Origin: Hyphomicrobiales bacterium
Lineage (GTDB): Bacteria; Pseudomonadota; Alphaproteobacteria; Rhizobiales; CAJQND01
Reading direction: 5' to 3'
Assembly: GCA_028285595.1 (NCBI GenBank)
Contig: JANQOW010000024.1
Location: forward strand, 1-52,139
DNA: 52,139 nt
Positions 15,465 to 24,127 of the stretch are shown one piece after another. A program made the position numbers and the translations under genes. Positions within the stretch are counted from its first letter, which is position 1. Each line of letters begins with the position of its first letter. Below the pieces are notes generated by a model. It did not search any database. It was not told the origin of the DNA and saw only the letters and a program-made list of their open reading frames with translations.

Positions 15465-15866
15465 TCAACCCTGTTGCCAGGGCAATCCGTGAAACTTCCA
15501 TCCCCCCACCGTGCTGCGATGGCCGGAGGCGTCTTTGTCGCCTTCAAAGCCTTCCAGCACGTTGTAGGCGCTTTGGTATCCGGCGGCGGTGAGCGCTTGC
15601 GCTGCTGCGATGGAGCGAACGCCGGATCGGCAAATGGCATAGATTTCCGCGTCTTTAGGCACCCCAGCCTGTTCAATCTGCGCTACAAATTCGGTGTTTA
15701 CCGCGCCCGTGGGAAAGGTTTGCCATTCCACCGTCAAAAGCCGCTGAACGGCAGGAACACCCACATAGTTCCATTCCGGCATGGTGCGCACGTCCAGCAG
15801 AACAGAATTCTCAACCGAAGCCAAACGCTCCATTGTTTCAACGGGCGTGAGATCACCTTTGTACAT
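15465..15866 (-). CDS. Single-domain rhodanese, tandem paralogue
   Basis: This 133-residue rhodanese domain has the active-site loop CRSGVRS. It aligns along its whole length with the rhodanese 73 bp downstream, most closely from the active site on (SIAAA-ALTAAGY, NVLEGFEGD, HGLPW). The two are a tandem duplicate. The active loops differ (CRTGPRS against CRSGVRS), so acceptor or donor preference may differ. Candidate operator site 4 lies just upstream of its start. Confidence 0.85.
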   Translation of the reverse strand: MYKGDLTPVETMERLASVENSVLLDVRTMPEWNYVGVPAVQRLLTVEWQTFPTGAVNTEFVAQIEQAGVPKDAEIYAICRSGVRSIAAAQALTAAGYQSAYNVLEGFEGDKDASGHRSTVGGWKFHGLPWQQG

Positions 15867-15881
15867 GGCCGTTCTCCCTTT

Positions 15882-15899
15882 TGTTCGCCAAACAGAACA
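15882..15899. promoter_or_regulatory. Candidate sulfur-regulon operator, site 4
   Basis: TGTTC-N8-GAACA is an exact inverted repeat with the same 18-bp layout as site 1. It lies 15 bp upstream of the second rhodanese gene (start 15866) and 100 bp before the divergent metallo-hydrolase gene, so it could serve either. Confidence 0.6.
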
Positions 15900-15999
15900 C
15901 CAGATCTATAGGTCAAACGGAAGGGCTTGTCAGCCCCATGTACCGCCAGAACGCTCTGAGCTACTCTGAGCGATCAAGAAGAGGCGAAGGATCCCAGAC

Positions 16000-16869
16000 A
16001 TGCTCAACACAATCACGATCGGCAACATTACAATCCAGCAGATTGTCGAACAGCAGGAGCCGGTGTTCGGGATCTATGAGTTTTTGCCGGATCTCGCCCC
16101 GGAGACCCTGGAAGAGCATCGTAACTGGCTGGAGCCGGTCTACCTTGACCCTCAAACCCAGAAGTTCGTTCTGTGCGTCCAAAGCTATCTGGTCCGTACG
16201 CCTCACCACACCATCCTGATTGATAGCTGCGTGGGCAATCACAAGCACCGTCCGATCCGGCCCATGTGGCATATGATGGAAAGTAAGCAGTATGAGCGGA
16301 ACTTCAAAGCGGCCGGCGTGTCATTCGAAGAGATAGATTATGTGATGTGCACACACCTTCACACCGATCACGTGGGCTGGAACACGAGATTGGAGAATGG
16401 CCGCTGGGTGCCCACCTTTCCGAACGCCAAGTACGTGTTCGCCGAGCGCGAACTGGAGTTCTGGACGGACAAATGTAACGACGATCCCGAACTCTGCCCG
16501 TGGATGGTGGATTCCGTCTTCCCCATCCTGGATGCCAAGAAGGCTGAGATCGTGAAGAGCGATCACTGGCTGAACGACCTGGTCCAGCTCATCCCCTCGC
16601 CGGGCCATACGATTGATCATTTCTGCGTCCAGGTGGGCAAGCCGGGCGAAGATGCGCTGATCACCGGCGATATGGTGCACACGCCGCTGCAGACGCTCTA
16701 TCCGGAACTGGGCATGTTTTCCGACTACGACTCCCCCTTGGCCGGGCGCACGCGCCGCAAACTGTTCGGCCAGTTTTGCGACACCTCCACCCTGATCTGT
16801 ACCGCGCACTTCCCCTCCCCCTCCACGGGCCGCCTGACGCGCCGCGGAGACGGCTTCTGGATCGGGTGA
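16000..16869 (+). CDS. Metallo-beta-lactamase-fold hydrolase
   Basis: This 289-residue metallo-hydrolase carries the dizinc motif HLHTDHVGWN (HxHxDH, about residues 113-119). His of PSPGHTIDHFCVQ, Asp of ITGDMVH and a C-terminal His in TAHFPSPSTG complete the ligand set. The fold covers lactonases, glyoxalase II-like enzymes and persulfide dioxygenases; the reaction cannot be fixed from sequence. The gene is transcribed away from the second rhodanese, which fits a sulfur or detoxification role but proves nothing. Confidence 0.82.
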   Translation: MLNTITIGNITIQQIVEQQEPVFGIYEFLPDLAPETLEEHRNWLEPVYLDPQTQKFVLCVQSYLVRTPHHTILIDSCVGNHKHRPIRPMWHMMESKQYERNFKAAGVSFEEIDYVMCTHLHTDHVGWNTRLENGRWVPTFPNAKYVFAERELEFWTDKCNDDPELCPWMVDSVFPILDAKKAEIVKSDHWLNDLVQLIPSPGHTIDHFCVQVGKPGEDALITGDMVHTPLQTLYPELGMFSDYDSPLAGRTRRKLFGQFCDTSTLICTAHFPSPSTGRLTRRGDGFWIG

Positions 16870-16987
16870 GGCTCCATCACCTGAGGTGAAAAGGTGAACC
16901 GTTCGACGGGTGAGATTTGGTTCTACGCCCGGGGCCGATCAGTGATATGTTCGCGCCGGTTTAACTTCTGTTTGCGGAGCGCGCGCA

Positions 16988-19447
16988 ATGGCCAAGCAAC
17001 TTCCAGCCAACGCCGATGTCGCCATCATCGGCGGTGGTGTTATCGGCTGTTCAATTGCCTATCACCTGACCAAAATCGGGATCACCAATGTGGTCCTTCT
17101 GGAACGCAAGATGCTGACCAGCGGCACCACCTGGCACGCCGCCGGGCTGGTGGGCCAACTGCGGGCAACGCGCAACATGACGGAGCTTGCCAAGTACACA
17201 TCGGAACTGATGCGGGGCCTTGAGGAGGAAACCGGCCAGGCGACGGGCTTCAAGCAGAACGGCTCGATCTCCATCGCGAAGAACGATGCGCGTATGGAAG
17301 AGTTTATGCGCGGTGCCTCCATGGCCAAGAATTTCGGCCTGGAGATCCATGTGCTCTCACCCGGCGAGATTAAGGAGCGCCTGCCCCATTTCAATGTTGA
17401 GGACAGCCCCGGCGGCTTGTGGCTGCCGGGCGATGGGCAGACCAACCCGGCCGATGTGACCCAGGCCTATGCGGCCGGCGCCCGTCAGCGCGGCGCCCAG
17501 ATCTTCGAGAACACCAAGGTCACCCGCATCCTCACAGAAAACGGTAAGGCCACGGGCGTTGAAACCGCAGCCGGCACGGTAATGGCCGACAAGGTGGTGA
17601 TCGCCGGTGGCATGTGGTCCAGAGATATCGGAGCTGAGATCGGTGTCCACATTCCACTGCACGCCGCCGAGCACTTCTACATGGTCACCGAACCCATCGA
17701 TGAGTTGCCGCGCGATATGCCGGTGGTGCGGGTGCCGGATGAGTATGCCTACTACAAGGAAGATGCGGGCAAGCTGATGCTCGGCGCCTTTGAGCCCAAT
17801 GCGAAACCATGGGGCATGGGCGGCATTCCCGAAGACCATGAGTTTGAAACCCTGCCGGAAGATATCGACCATTTCGAGCCGGTGCTCGAATATGCCATGG
17901 CCCGCACGCCGCTTTTGGAAACGGCCGGGATCTCGCTGTTTTTCAATGGCCCTGAAAGCTTTACACCCGATGACGCCTACTACCTTGGCGAGGCGCCGGA
18001 GTGCAAAGACATCTACGTGGCCTGCGGCTTCAACTCCATCGGGATCCAATCGTCAGGCGGCGCGGGCAAGGTTTTGTCGGAATGGATCCGCGACGGTCAT
18101 GCGCCCATTGACGTGTGCGATGTGGATATTCGGCGCGTCCACCCGTTCCAAACCAACAAGAACTATCTGCACGACCGCACGACGGAGAGCCTCGGTCTGC
18201 TGTACCACATGCACTGGCCGTACTATCAGCACACAACCGGGCGCGGCGTGAGGCGCTCGGCCTTCCACAATCATTTCCTGGAGCTGGGCGCCGTGATGGG
18301 TGACACCATGGGCTGGGAGCGGCCCAACTGGTTCGCCAAGGACGGTATGGCCAAAGAGTACGAGTACTCCTTCGGGCGCCAGAACTGGCACGACTGCTGC
18401 ACCGACGAATGCCATGCGGCGCGCGACGCTGTTGCTCTGTTCGATCAGGCGAGCTTCCCGAAGTTCCTGGTGAAGGGCAAGGATTCCTGCGCCGTGCTCA
18501 ATCGGATCTGCGCCAATGATGTGGACCGCGAGCCGGGCAAGATGATCTACACCCAGTGGCTCAACGAACGCGGCGGCATAGAAGCTGATCTCACCGTCAC
18601 ACGCTTGAGCGAGACGGAGTTCCTGGTGGTGACCGCCAGTGGCGGCCAGACCCGCGATTTCGCCTGGCTGCAAAAGCATATCCCGGACGATGCGCACTGC
18701 ATCGCCACGGACATCACATCCGGGCTGCCCATGCTGGGCTTGATGGGGCCGAAATCCCGTGATCTCCTGTCCTCGCTCACTGATGCCGATCTGTCCAATG
18801 AGGCCATGCCTTTTGCCACCTCTCAGGAGATCGATATCGGCTATGCCCGGGTGCGCGCCAGCCGCATCACCTATGTGGGCGAGCTCGGCTGGGAGCTCTA
18901 TATCCCCTCAGAGTTCGCCTCCCACGTGTTTGAAACCATCTGGGATGCGGGCCAGACATTCGGGCTGAAGCCGGCCGGCATGCACGCCATGAACGCCTGC
19001 CGCATGGAGAAGGGCTATCGCCACTGGGGCCACGATATTGCCGATGAAGACACGCCGATTGAAGCGGGCCTCGGCTTCGCCGTACCCCGGGAAAAGGACG
19101 GCGGCTATATTGGCCAGCAGGCCATTGCCGCGCAAAGGGCCCAGAATGTTCTGAAGAAGCGCATGGTCGCCATCTGCCTGGAAGATGACAGCGCCGATGC
19201 GCCCATGATGTACCACGAGGAGCCGATCTACCGGGATGGCGTGATTGTGGGCTCCACCACGTCGGGCTCGTGGGGCCACCGGCTCGATAAGTCTCTGTCT
19301 CTTGGCTATCTGCATTGCGAAGACGGGGTGACGAAGGACTATCTGGAAAGCGGCTCGTTTGAGATCGAGATCGCCTGGCAGCGCTATCCGGCCAAGGTGC
19401 AGCTTGCGCCGTTCTATGATCCCAAATCCGAACGCATCAAGGCTTAA
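16988..19447 (+). CDS. Dimethylglycine/sarcosine dehydrogenase-like flavoprotein with GcvT domain
   Basis: This 819-residue two-domain enzyme has an FAD-dependent oxidase half (Rossmann motif [12 protein letters not shown] at about 11-22). His50 in GTTWHAAG is the residue that carries covalent FAD in dimethylglycine dehydrogenase. The C-terminal half is a GcvT-like tetrahydrofolate-binding domain (about 440-815). Relatives demethylate N-methyl amino acids, passing the methyl group as formaldehyde or 5,10-methylene-THF. The overall length matches mitochondrial DMGDH/SARDH. A GNAT gene follows after 7 bp. The substrate is open between dimethylglycine, sarcosine and other N-methylated compounds; no betaine genes are close. 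Confidence 0.87.
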   Translation: MAKQLPANADVAIIGGGVIGCSIAYHLTKIGITNVVLLERKMLTSGTTWHAAGLVGQLRATRNMTELAKYTSELMRGLEEETGQATGFKQNGSISIAKNDARMEEFMRGASMAKNFGLEIHVLSPGEIKERLPHFNVEDSPGGLWLPGDGQTNPADVTQAYAAGARQRGAQIFENTKVTRILTENGKATGVETAAGTVMADKVVIAGGMWSRDIGAEIGVHIPLHAAEHFYMVTEPIDELPRDMPVVRVPDEYAYYKEDAGKLMLGAFEPNAKPWGMGGIPEDHEFETLPEDIDHFEPVLEYAMARTPLLETAGISLFFNGPESFTPDDAYYLGEAPECKDIYVACGFNSIGIQSSGGAGKVLSEWIRDGHAPIDVCDVDIRRVHPFQTNKNYLHDRTTESLGLLYHMHWPYYQHTTGRGVRRSAFHNHFLELGAVMGDTMGWERPNWFAKDGMAKEYEYSFGRQNWHDCCTDECHAARDAVALFDQASFPKFLVKGKDSCAVLNRICANDVDREPGKMIYTQWLNERGGIEADLTVTRLSETEFLVVTASGGQTRDFAWLQKHIPDDAHCIATDITSGLPMLGLMGPKSRDLLSSLTDADLSNEAMPFATSQEIDIGYARVRASRITYVGELGWELYIPSEFASHVFETIWDAGQTFGLKPAGMHAMNACRMEKGYRHWGHDIADEDTPIEAGLGFAVPREKDGGYIGQQAIAAQRAQNVLKKRMVAICLEDDSADAPMMYHEEPIYRDGVIVGSTTSGSWGHRLDKSLSLGYLHCEDGVTKDYLESGSFEIEIAWQRYPAKVQLAPFYDPKSERIKA

Positions 19448-19454
19448 GCGCCAA

Positions 19455-19904
19455 ATGGAAATCCGGCCGGCTACGCCCGAAGACATCCCACAGGTGAAGG
19501 CGTGTGCGGAGGCAGCCTACGAGATCTATGTTGCGGCCATCGGTAAAAAGCCGGCGCCCATGGTGGCTGACTTTGCGGGCGCTGAGGCCTTAGGCCACTT
19601 GCATGTGGCAGAAGTGGATCAGGAGGTGGCCGGGTTCGTTGTGTTCTACGACCGGGACGATCACGTGCATTTGGAGAATGTGGCCGTCTCCCCTCACCAT
19701 CAAGGCAAGGGGATTGGCCGCGCGCTTGTCGACTTCGTGGAACGGGACGCCCGCGCCCGTGGCATTGCCTCCGTTGAGCTCTACACGAACGTGAAAATGA
19801 CCGGCAACCTGACCCTCTATCCGTCCCTCGGCTACACGGAAATCGGCCAGTGGAGCGAGGATGGATTTGACCGGATCTTCTTCCGCAAGGTGCTCTCAGC
19901 TTAG
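19455..19904 (+). CDS. GNAT-family N-acetyltransferase
   Basis: This 149-residue GNAT protein has strand/helix A at MEIRPATPEDIPQVKACAE. The acetyl-CoA binding motif VSPHHQGKGIGRALVDFVE has the Q/RxxGxG/A pattern, and the end NVKMTGNLTLYPSLGYTE is typical of RimI-like enzymes. The start at 19455 begins the conserved domain; the open frame upstream belongs to the flavoprotein. It lies 7 bp after that gene and is probably co-transcribed. The acceptor cannot be told. Confidence 0.85.
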   Translation: MEIRPATPEDIPQVKACAEAAYEIYVAAIGKKPAPMVADFAGAEALGHLHVAEVDQEVAGFVVFYDRDDHVHLENVAVSPHHQGKGIGRALVDFVERDARARGIASVELYTNVKMTGNLTLYPSLGYTEIGQWSEDGFDRIFFRKVLSA

Positions 19905-20055
19905 GGCGGAATGAGCCCACCGCGCCGCCTGTGAAGCAATCTCAACCCTCAGGGCCAAATAGCGCGAATCCATTATTGAATTCATAGCGTTACGCGAAAT
20001 TGGGTTCGTTCGGAAGTTAACACATTCTGTGGCGGCCAAATCAGCTATTTAGTGG

Positions 20056-20096
20056 CAAAAATGCCCCGCGCCCATCCAAAATGCACGGGCGCGGGG
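20056..20096 (-). terminator. Rho-independent terminator of the OmpA repeat-protein gene
   Basis: The 10-bp arms CCCCGCGCCC and GGGCGCGGGG (20064-20073 and 20087-20096) are perfect and, on the minus strand, are followed by CATTTTTG. It lies 25 bp past the stop of the OmpA-family gene. Confidence 0.85.
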
Positions 20097-20120
20097 TCTT
20101 TGCTCACTGCTTTTGCAACC

Positions 20121-22415
20121 CTAGTTGCTGAACACCTCGTTGCCATCATCATCAAACGCCACCTCATCATTGCTCTTTGACAAGAGCGGCGTGATGCGCC
20201 GGATGGCCACCCGGCGGTTGGCCTGCTCGGAGACCGGTGTGTTCACCTTCAGATAGCGCTCACCATACCCCTGGGTCACAAGGTTCTCCGGCGGCACGCC
20301 GAAATAGCTCGTGAGGATGTCGGCAACTGCCGAGGCCCGGCGGTCCGAGAGCTCCAAGTTGGCAACATCGGTGCCCACGGCATCTGTATGGCCCTCGATC
20401 AGGTAAACCTCGCCGGGATTGTCCTTGATGGCCTGTTCAATCGCGACACCAATGGTTTCAAGCTTGTCCACCTGAGCAAGCGGGATCTCGGCTGATCCTG
20501 ACGCAAAGGTGATGGTGTCCAGGTCAATCCGCGGCATGTAATCGCGCAACCGCGCGTTCACCAACACCTGGTTGAGCGTGTATGTGCGGTTGAGCTGTCC
20601 GACCGGTCCGGAGGTTGCCGCGCTGTAGATCGCGTCCACCGGCGCATAGGACGGTTCGACCACGTAGCGTTCGCGGGGGATCTGAACCCGCACAGGCTCC
20701 ACATCCACATAAAGGTCTTCGTCGTTCCACCAGCTGGGCTGGTTGTTGAAGTAGAAGACCCGGCGCTGATCGGGAAACACCCGGTAGCGGCGCACCACGA
20801 ACCCGCCACTGTCGCGGATCGTCACAACCCGGCTTCCGTCCGGGCGGCGCACAACGGTCCGGGTCCAGCCATTGCCGACGGGCTCAACATAGAAATCGCG
20901 GGCGCGCCAGCCAAAGCGGCGGTCGTCATTGTGGTGGATGAACATGGCCGTGGCGGCCGCCCCAATGGCCGCACCGGCCAGGGCTGAGAAAATCACCCGG
21001 TCATCCTTGCGTTTGACAACCTTGGAGCGGCGGTGGAAGCCGAAATCCTGGCGCCGGGCACGGCGCTCTCGGCGCGCTTGGCGCTGCTCCCAGGCACGCT
21101 GGCGTTCCAGACGGCGCTGACGGCGCTCGCGCCGTTCGGCCCGGCGGGTGTCATTTTGCAGTTGCCGGCGCAGTTCGTTGCGGCGGCGTTGGAGCCGCTC
21201 GGTTTGCGCCCGATCGCGCCTGGCTTCACGCTCCAGGCGGTTGCGACGGCGTTGCTCTGCCCTTTGAATGCGCCGTTCCTGGCGTTCCAGGTTCCGCCGC
21301 TCTCTGGCTTCAAGACGCTCGCGCCGACGCTGGCGCTCTTCACGCTGCTGGGCACGCTCACGCACCTCTTGCAGGCGATTGTTCTGCTGCTGTTGGCCTG
21401 CAGCCTCTCGCGCCTTGCGTTCCTCGCGCCGGCGCTTGCGGTCTGCAGCCTTCTGCTCGCGTTCTTCTTGCCGGGCACGCTGGCGTTGATCGCGCCTGCG
21501 CTCGCGCTCTTCAGCCTGCTGCTGGCGGCGCTGCTCCTGCGCGGCCTCTTGCTGTTGTTGCTTCTGGCGCTGCTCGGCGCGCTGGCGTTCCTGACGCTTG
21601 CGTTTGCGCTCTTCGGCCTGCTGACGGCGCTGCTCCTGCGCGGCCTCTTGCTGCTGTTGCTTCTGACGCTGTTGAGCCCGCTGGCGTTCCTGGCGCTTGC
21701 GTTTGCGCTCTTCGGCCTGCTGACGGCGCTGCTCCTGAGCCGCCTCTTGCTGCTGTTGCTTCTGGCGCTGCTCAGCGCGCTGGCGTTCCTGACGCTTGCG
21801 TTTGCGCTCTTCAGCCTGCTGCCGGCGCTGTTCCTGCGCGGCCTCTTGCTGTTGTTGCTTCTGGCGCTGCTCGGCGCGCTGGCGTTCCTGACGCTTGCGC
21901 TTGCGCTCTTCAACCTGCTGACGTCGTTGCGCCTGCGCGGCCTCTTGCTGCTGTTGCTTCTGGCGCTGCTCAGCGCGCTGGCGTTCCTGACGCTTGCGTT
22001 TGCGCTCCTCAGCCTGCTGCCGGCGCTGCTCCTGGGCCGCCTTCTGCTGCTGTTGCTTCTGGCGCTGCTGCGCACGCTTTTGTTCCTGACGCCGGCGCTT
22101 GCGCTCTTCAGCCTGTTTGCGCCGCTGCTCCTGCTGCGCCTGTTTTTGTTGCTGGCGTTGCTGCTGCTGGGCGCGCTTTTGCTCCTGGCGCTTACGCTTT
22201 CGCTCAGCCTGTTTGCGCTGGCGCTCGGCCTGTTTGCGGGCGCGTTCTTCGGCCTTGTTTTGAGGTGTTGCGGCCTGCGCCACAACAGTTAAGCCGCCTT
22301 CGGCTTTCTCAAACGCAAGCACAGGCGTTGTGCCGGCAAACTGCGCCGCCAAGCACAGACAGAACCCAACAAAAAGGATCGCGGAAATCCTTTTGAGGCG
22401 ATTAATGATCATCAT
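20121..22415 (-). CDS. OmpA-family outer-membrane-associated protein with long Arg/Gln/Glu coiled-coil repeat
   Basis: This 764-residue protein has a signal peptide (about 1-34) and then about 400 residues made almost only of Arg, Gln, Glu, Lys and Ala. A Gly/Ala-rich segment FSALAGAAIGAAATAMF (about 477-493) follows, then a mixed region, and finally an OmpA-like peptidoglycan-binding domain (about 635-745). That domain contains TFASGSAEIPLAQVDKLE, the peptidoglycan contacts in EGHTDAVGTD and NLELSDRRA, and NRRVAIRRI. The 33-residue units in the charged part split into three 11-residue (hendecad) parts, suggesting a long straight helix or coiled coil that would span periplasmic distance. The protein probably anchors to peptidoglycan. 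No partner gene is obvious. Confidence 0.85.
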   Translation of the reverse strand: MMIINRLKRISAILFVGFCLCLAAQFAGTTPVLAFEKAEGGLTVVAQAATPQNKAEERARKQAERQRKQAERKRKRQEQKRAQQQQRQQQKQAQQEQRRKQAEERKRRRQEQKRAQQRQKQQQQKAAQEQRRQQAEERKRKRQERQRAEQRQKQQQQEAAQAQRRQQVEERKRKRQERQRAEQRQKQQQQEAAQEQRRQQAEERKRKRQERQRAEQRQKQQQQEAAQEQRRQQAEERKRKRQERQRAQQRQKQQQQEAAQEQRRQQAEERKRKRQERQRAEQRQKQQQQEAAQEQRRQQQAEERERRRDQRQRARQEEREQKAADRKRRREERKAREAAGQQQQNNRLQEVRERAQQREERQRRRERLEARERRNLERQERRIQRAEQRRRNRLEREARRDRAQTERLQRRRNELRRQLQNDTRRAERRERRQRRLERQRAWEQRQARRERRARRQDFGFHRRSKVVKRKDDRVIFSALAGAAIGAAATAMFIHHNDDRRFGWRARDFYVEPVGNGWTRTVVRRPDGSRVVTIRDSGGFVVRRYRVFPDQRRVFYFNNQPSWWNDEDLYVDVEPVRVQIPRERYVVEPSYAPVDAIYSAATSGPVGQLNRTYTLNQVLVNARLRDYMPRIDLDTITFASGSAEIPLAQVDKLETIGVAIEQAIKDNPGEVYLIEGHTDAVGTDVANLELSDRRASAVADILTSYFGVPPENLVTQGYGERYLKVNTPVSEQANRRVAIRRITPLLSKSNDEVAFDDDGNEVFSN
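21546..22139 (-). repeat. 99-bp tandem repeat array inside the OmpA-family gene
   Basis: Six near-identical 33-codon units (the first one more diverged) begin at residues 93, 126, 159, 192, 225 and 258, with a degenerate seventh from 291. The unit consensus is three 11-residue parts: AAQEQRRQQAE, ERKRKRQERQR and AEQRQKQQQQE. Because 99 is divisible by three, gain or loss of units by slippage would keep the frame, so unit number may vary between strains. Confidence 0.9.
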
Positions 22416-22590
22416 GAATCTCGCTATCTAGTTGAATCGCTTCTAAACTTCGACGGCAGCGCGGTACTTGGGGCCACAACATGTTGGTCACAATATGACA
22501 CCTACGATCCGTGAACGTCCCTAACAATGCCCAAAATTCGGCATACGGGAGCTCCCTCGAATCTGTTGTTAATGATGATATAGACCCCTT

Positions 22591-23685
22591 ATGAGCACCA
22601 AAAAGATCAAAGTCGGCATTCTGTTCGGCGGCAAATCTGCCGAGCATGAAGTCTCATTGCAGTCCGCTAAGAACGTCGCTGAGGCCATCGATAAGGACAA
22701 ATACGAAGTCTCGCTGATTGGCATCGACAAGTCGGGCCAATGGCTGCTGCCCAATCAGTCGCGTTATCTGCTCAACGCCGCCGATCCAAAACGGATCCAG
22801 TTGAACCACGAGCACCGCGAGAGTGTGGCTCTGGTGCCCGAAAGCGGCGGGGCGCTGAGCGATTTGACCAGCGGCGGCACCCATTCGTCCATCGGTGTCG
22901 TGTTCCCCATCCTGCACGGGCCCTTTGGCGAAGACGGCACGGTTCAGGGCCTGTTGAAGCTTGCCGGCGTGCCCTTTGTGGGGGCCGGTGTTTTGGGCTC
23001 CAGCGTGGGCATGGACAAAGACGTGATGAAGCGCCTGTTGCGCGATGCGGGCCTGCCGATCGGCAATTTCGTGGTGCTGCGGCGCAACGATGTGCTGGAC
23101 TTTGACGCGGTGGCCCAAGAGATCGGACTGCCCTGCTTTATCAAGCCGGCCAACCTTGGCTCTTCGGTCGGTGTTCACAAAGTTATCGATCAGGCCTCGT
23201 TCGACGCGGCCTGCGCCGATGCCTTCAGCTTTGACAGCAAAATCCTGGTGGAGGAGTTCATCGACGGGCGCGAGCTGGAATGCGCCGTGTTAGGTAACGA
23301 GAACCCGCAAGCCTCCGTCGTGGGTGAAATTGTGCCGAGCCACGAGTTCTACTCCTACGACGCCAAATATATTGACGATCAAGGCGCTGCCCTGGTCATT
23401 CCCGCCGATGTCCCTGAAGCGGTCAGCGAAGAGATCCGCTCGCTGGCCATCCGCACGTTCCAAACGCTGGAATGCGAAGGCCTTGGGCGGGTGGACTGTT
23501 TCTTAAAGCCGGACGGGACCGTGTTGGTGAACGAGATCAACACCATACCCGGCTTCACCAAGATCAGCATGTATCCCCAGCTTTGGGAGGCAAGCGGCCT
23601 GCCCTATGCGGACTTGATCAACCGGCTGATCGAACTTGCTATTGAACGCTTTGAACGCGAGGAAACGCTCAAAACGTCCGTTTAG
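22591..23685 (+). CDS. ddl: D-alanine--D-alanine ligase
   Basis: This 364-residue ATP-grasp ligase makes D-alanyl-D-alanine for peptidoglycan. The N-terminal phosphate turn is VGILFGGKSAEHEVSLQSA. The central motif is CFIKPANLGSSVGVHKV, and the metal/substrate motif near the end is LVNEINTIPGFTKISMYPQLWEA. The length and insert fit the DdlA-type rather than the shorter DdlB found in the mur cluster. It stands alone, upstream of a small secreted protein. The cytoplasmic enzyme is expected to be essential unless a second ddl exists. Confidence 0.95.
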   Translation: MSTKKIKVGILFGGKSAEHEVSLQSAKNVAEAIDKDKYEVSLIGIDKSGQWLLPNQSRYLLNAADPKRIQLNHEHRESVALVPESGGALSDLTSGGTHSSIGVVFPILHGPFGEDGTVQGLLKLAGVPFVGAGVLGSSVGMDKDVMKRLLRDAGLPIGNFVVLRRNDVLDFDAVAQEIGLPCFIKPANLGSSVGVHKVIDQASFDAACADAFSFDSKILVEEFIDGRELECAVLGNENPQASVVGEIVPSHEFYSYDAKYIDDQGAALVIPADVPEAVSEEIRSLAIRTFQTLECEGLGRVDCFLKPDGTVLVNEINTIPGFTKISMYPQLWEASGLPYADLINRLIELAIERFEREETLKTSV

Positions 23686-23785
23686 CCTGCCCTCTTGCGC
23701 AGCCTGTGATTACGGGGCATTCTCCCTTGAGCCACTCCGACCATTCACCGTGCGATAGCGCGCATCAGTTAGGAGAGGTGAAGTG

Positions 23786-24127
23786 ATGAAGTTCCTTACA
23801 TTTTCTGCAGCAGCGGCCCTCACAGGCCTCCTATTGACGGCTGCGCCGTCCAAGGCCCTGCCCCCGGTTGGTCTGTCTGAGACAGCTCCTGGGGCCCATA
23901 GCATGGTCCACTACCGGCCCTACAAGAAGTTGCGCCCCTGGAGCGAGCAAGTGGAAGACCGGTACTGCCGGCGCCGCTCTGAACGCATCTGCCATAAGGT
24001 CTATCCGCAGCGCGAACGCGAGAGCCACACCCACTATCTGCAGCGGAACTATTGCGCCTCAATGCTCTATGACGAGTGCACCTTGTCCCGCCAGATCGGC
24101 AGCTTGGGCCGCTATTCCAGGCACTAG
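23786..24127 (+). CDS. Small secreted Cys-containing protein of unknown function
   Basis: This 113-residue protein has a clear signal peptide (MKFLTFSAAAALTGLLLTAAPSKA, cleavage after about 24). The mature part of about 90 residues has four cysteines (YCRRRSERICHKVYP and YCASMLYDEC), enough for two disulfides. AGGAGAGG lies 7-10 bases before, and the second of two tandem starts (GTG then ATG) is used. Its 3' end shares CTAG with the convergent aminotransferase gene. No family is recognised. Confidence 0.7.
   Translation: MKFLTFSAAAALTGLLLTAAPSKALPPVGLSETAPGAHSMVHYRPYKKLRPWSEQVEDRYCRRRSERICHKVYPQRERESHTHYLQRNYCASMLYDECTLSRQIGSLGRYSRH

Noticed and set aside
21546-22139. CRISPR array suspicion for the 99-bp repeats
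   Set aside because: Repeats are contiguous without spacers, are in frame and encode a helix; no cas gene is near.
20993-22285. 430-codon frame on the same strand as the OmpA-like protein
   Set aside because: It is a shifted frame of the repeat region, Ser/Arg/Asn-rich, and lacks a domain.
21033-22292. 419-codon Leu-rich frame on the plus strand
   Set aside because: It is antisense to the Arg/Gln/Glu repeat. CTG/CTC-rich complement of CAG/CGC codons makes an apparent hydrophobic protein without real features.
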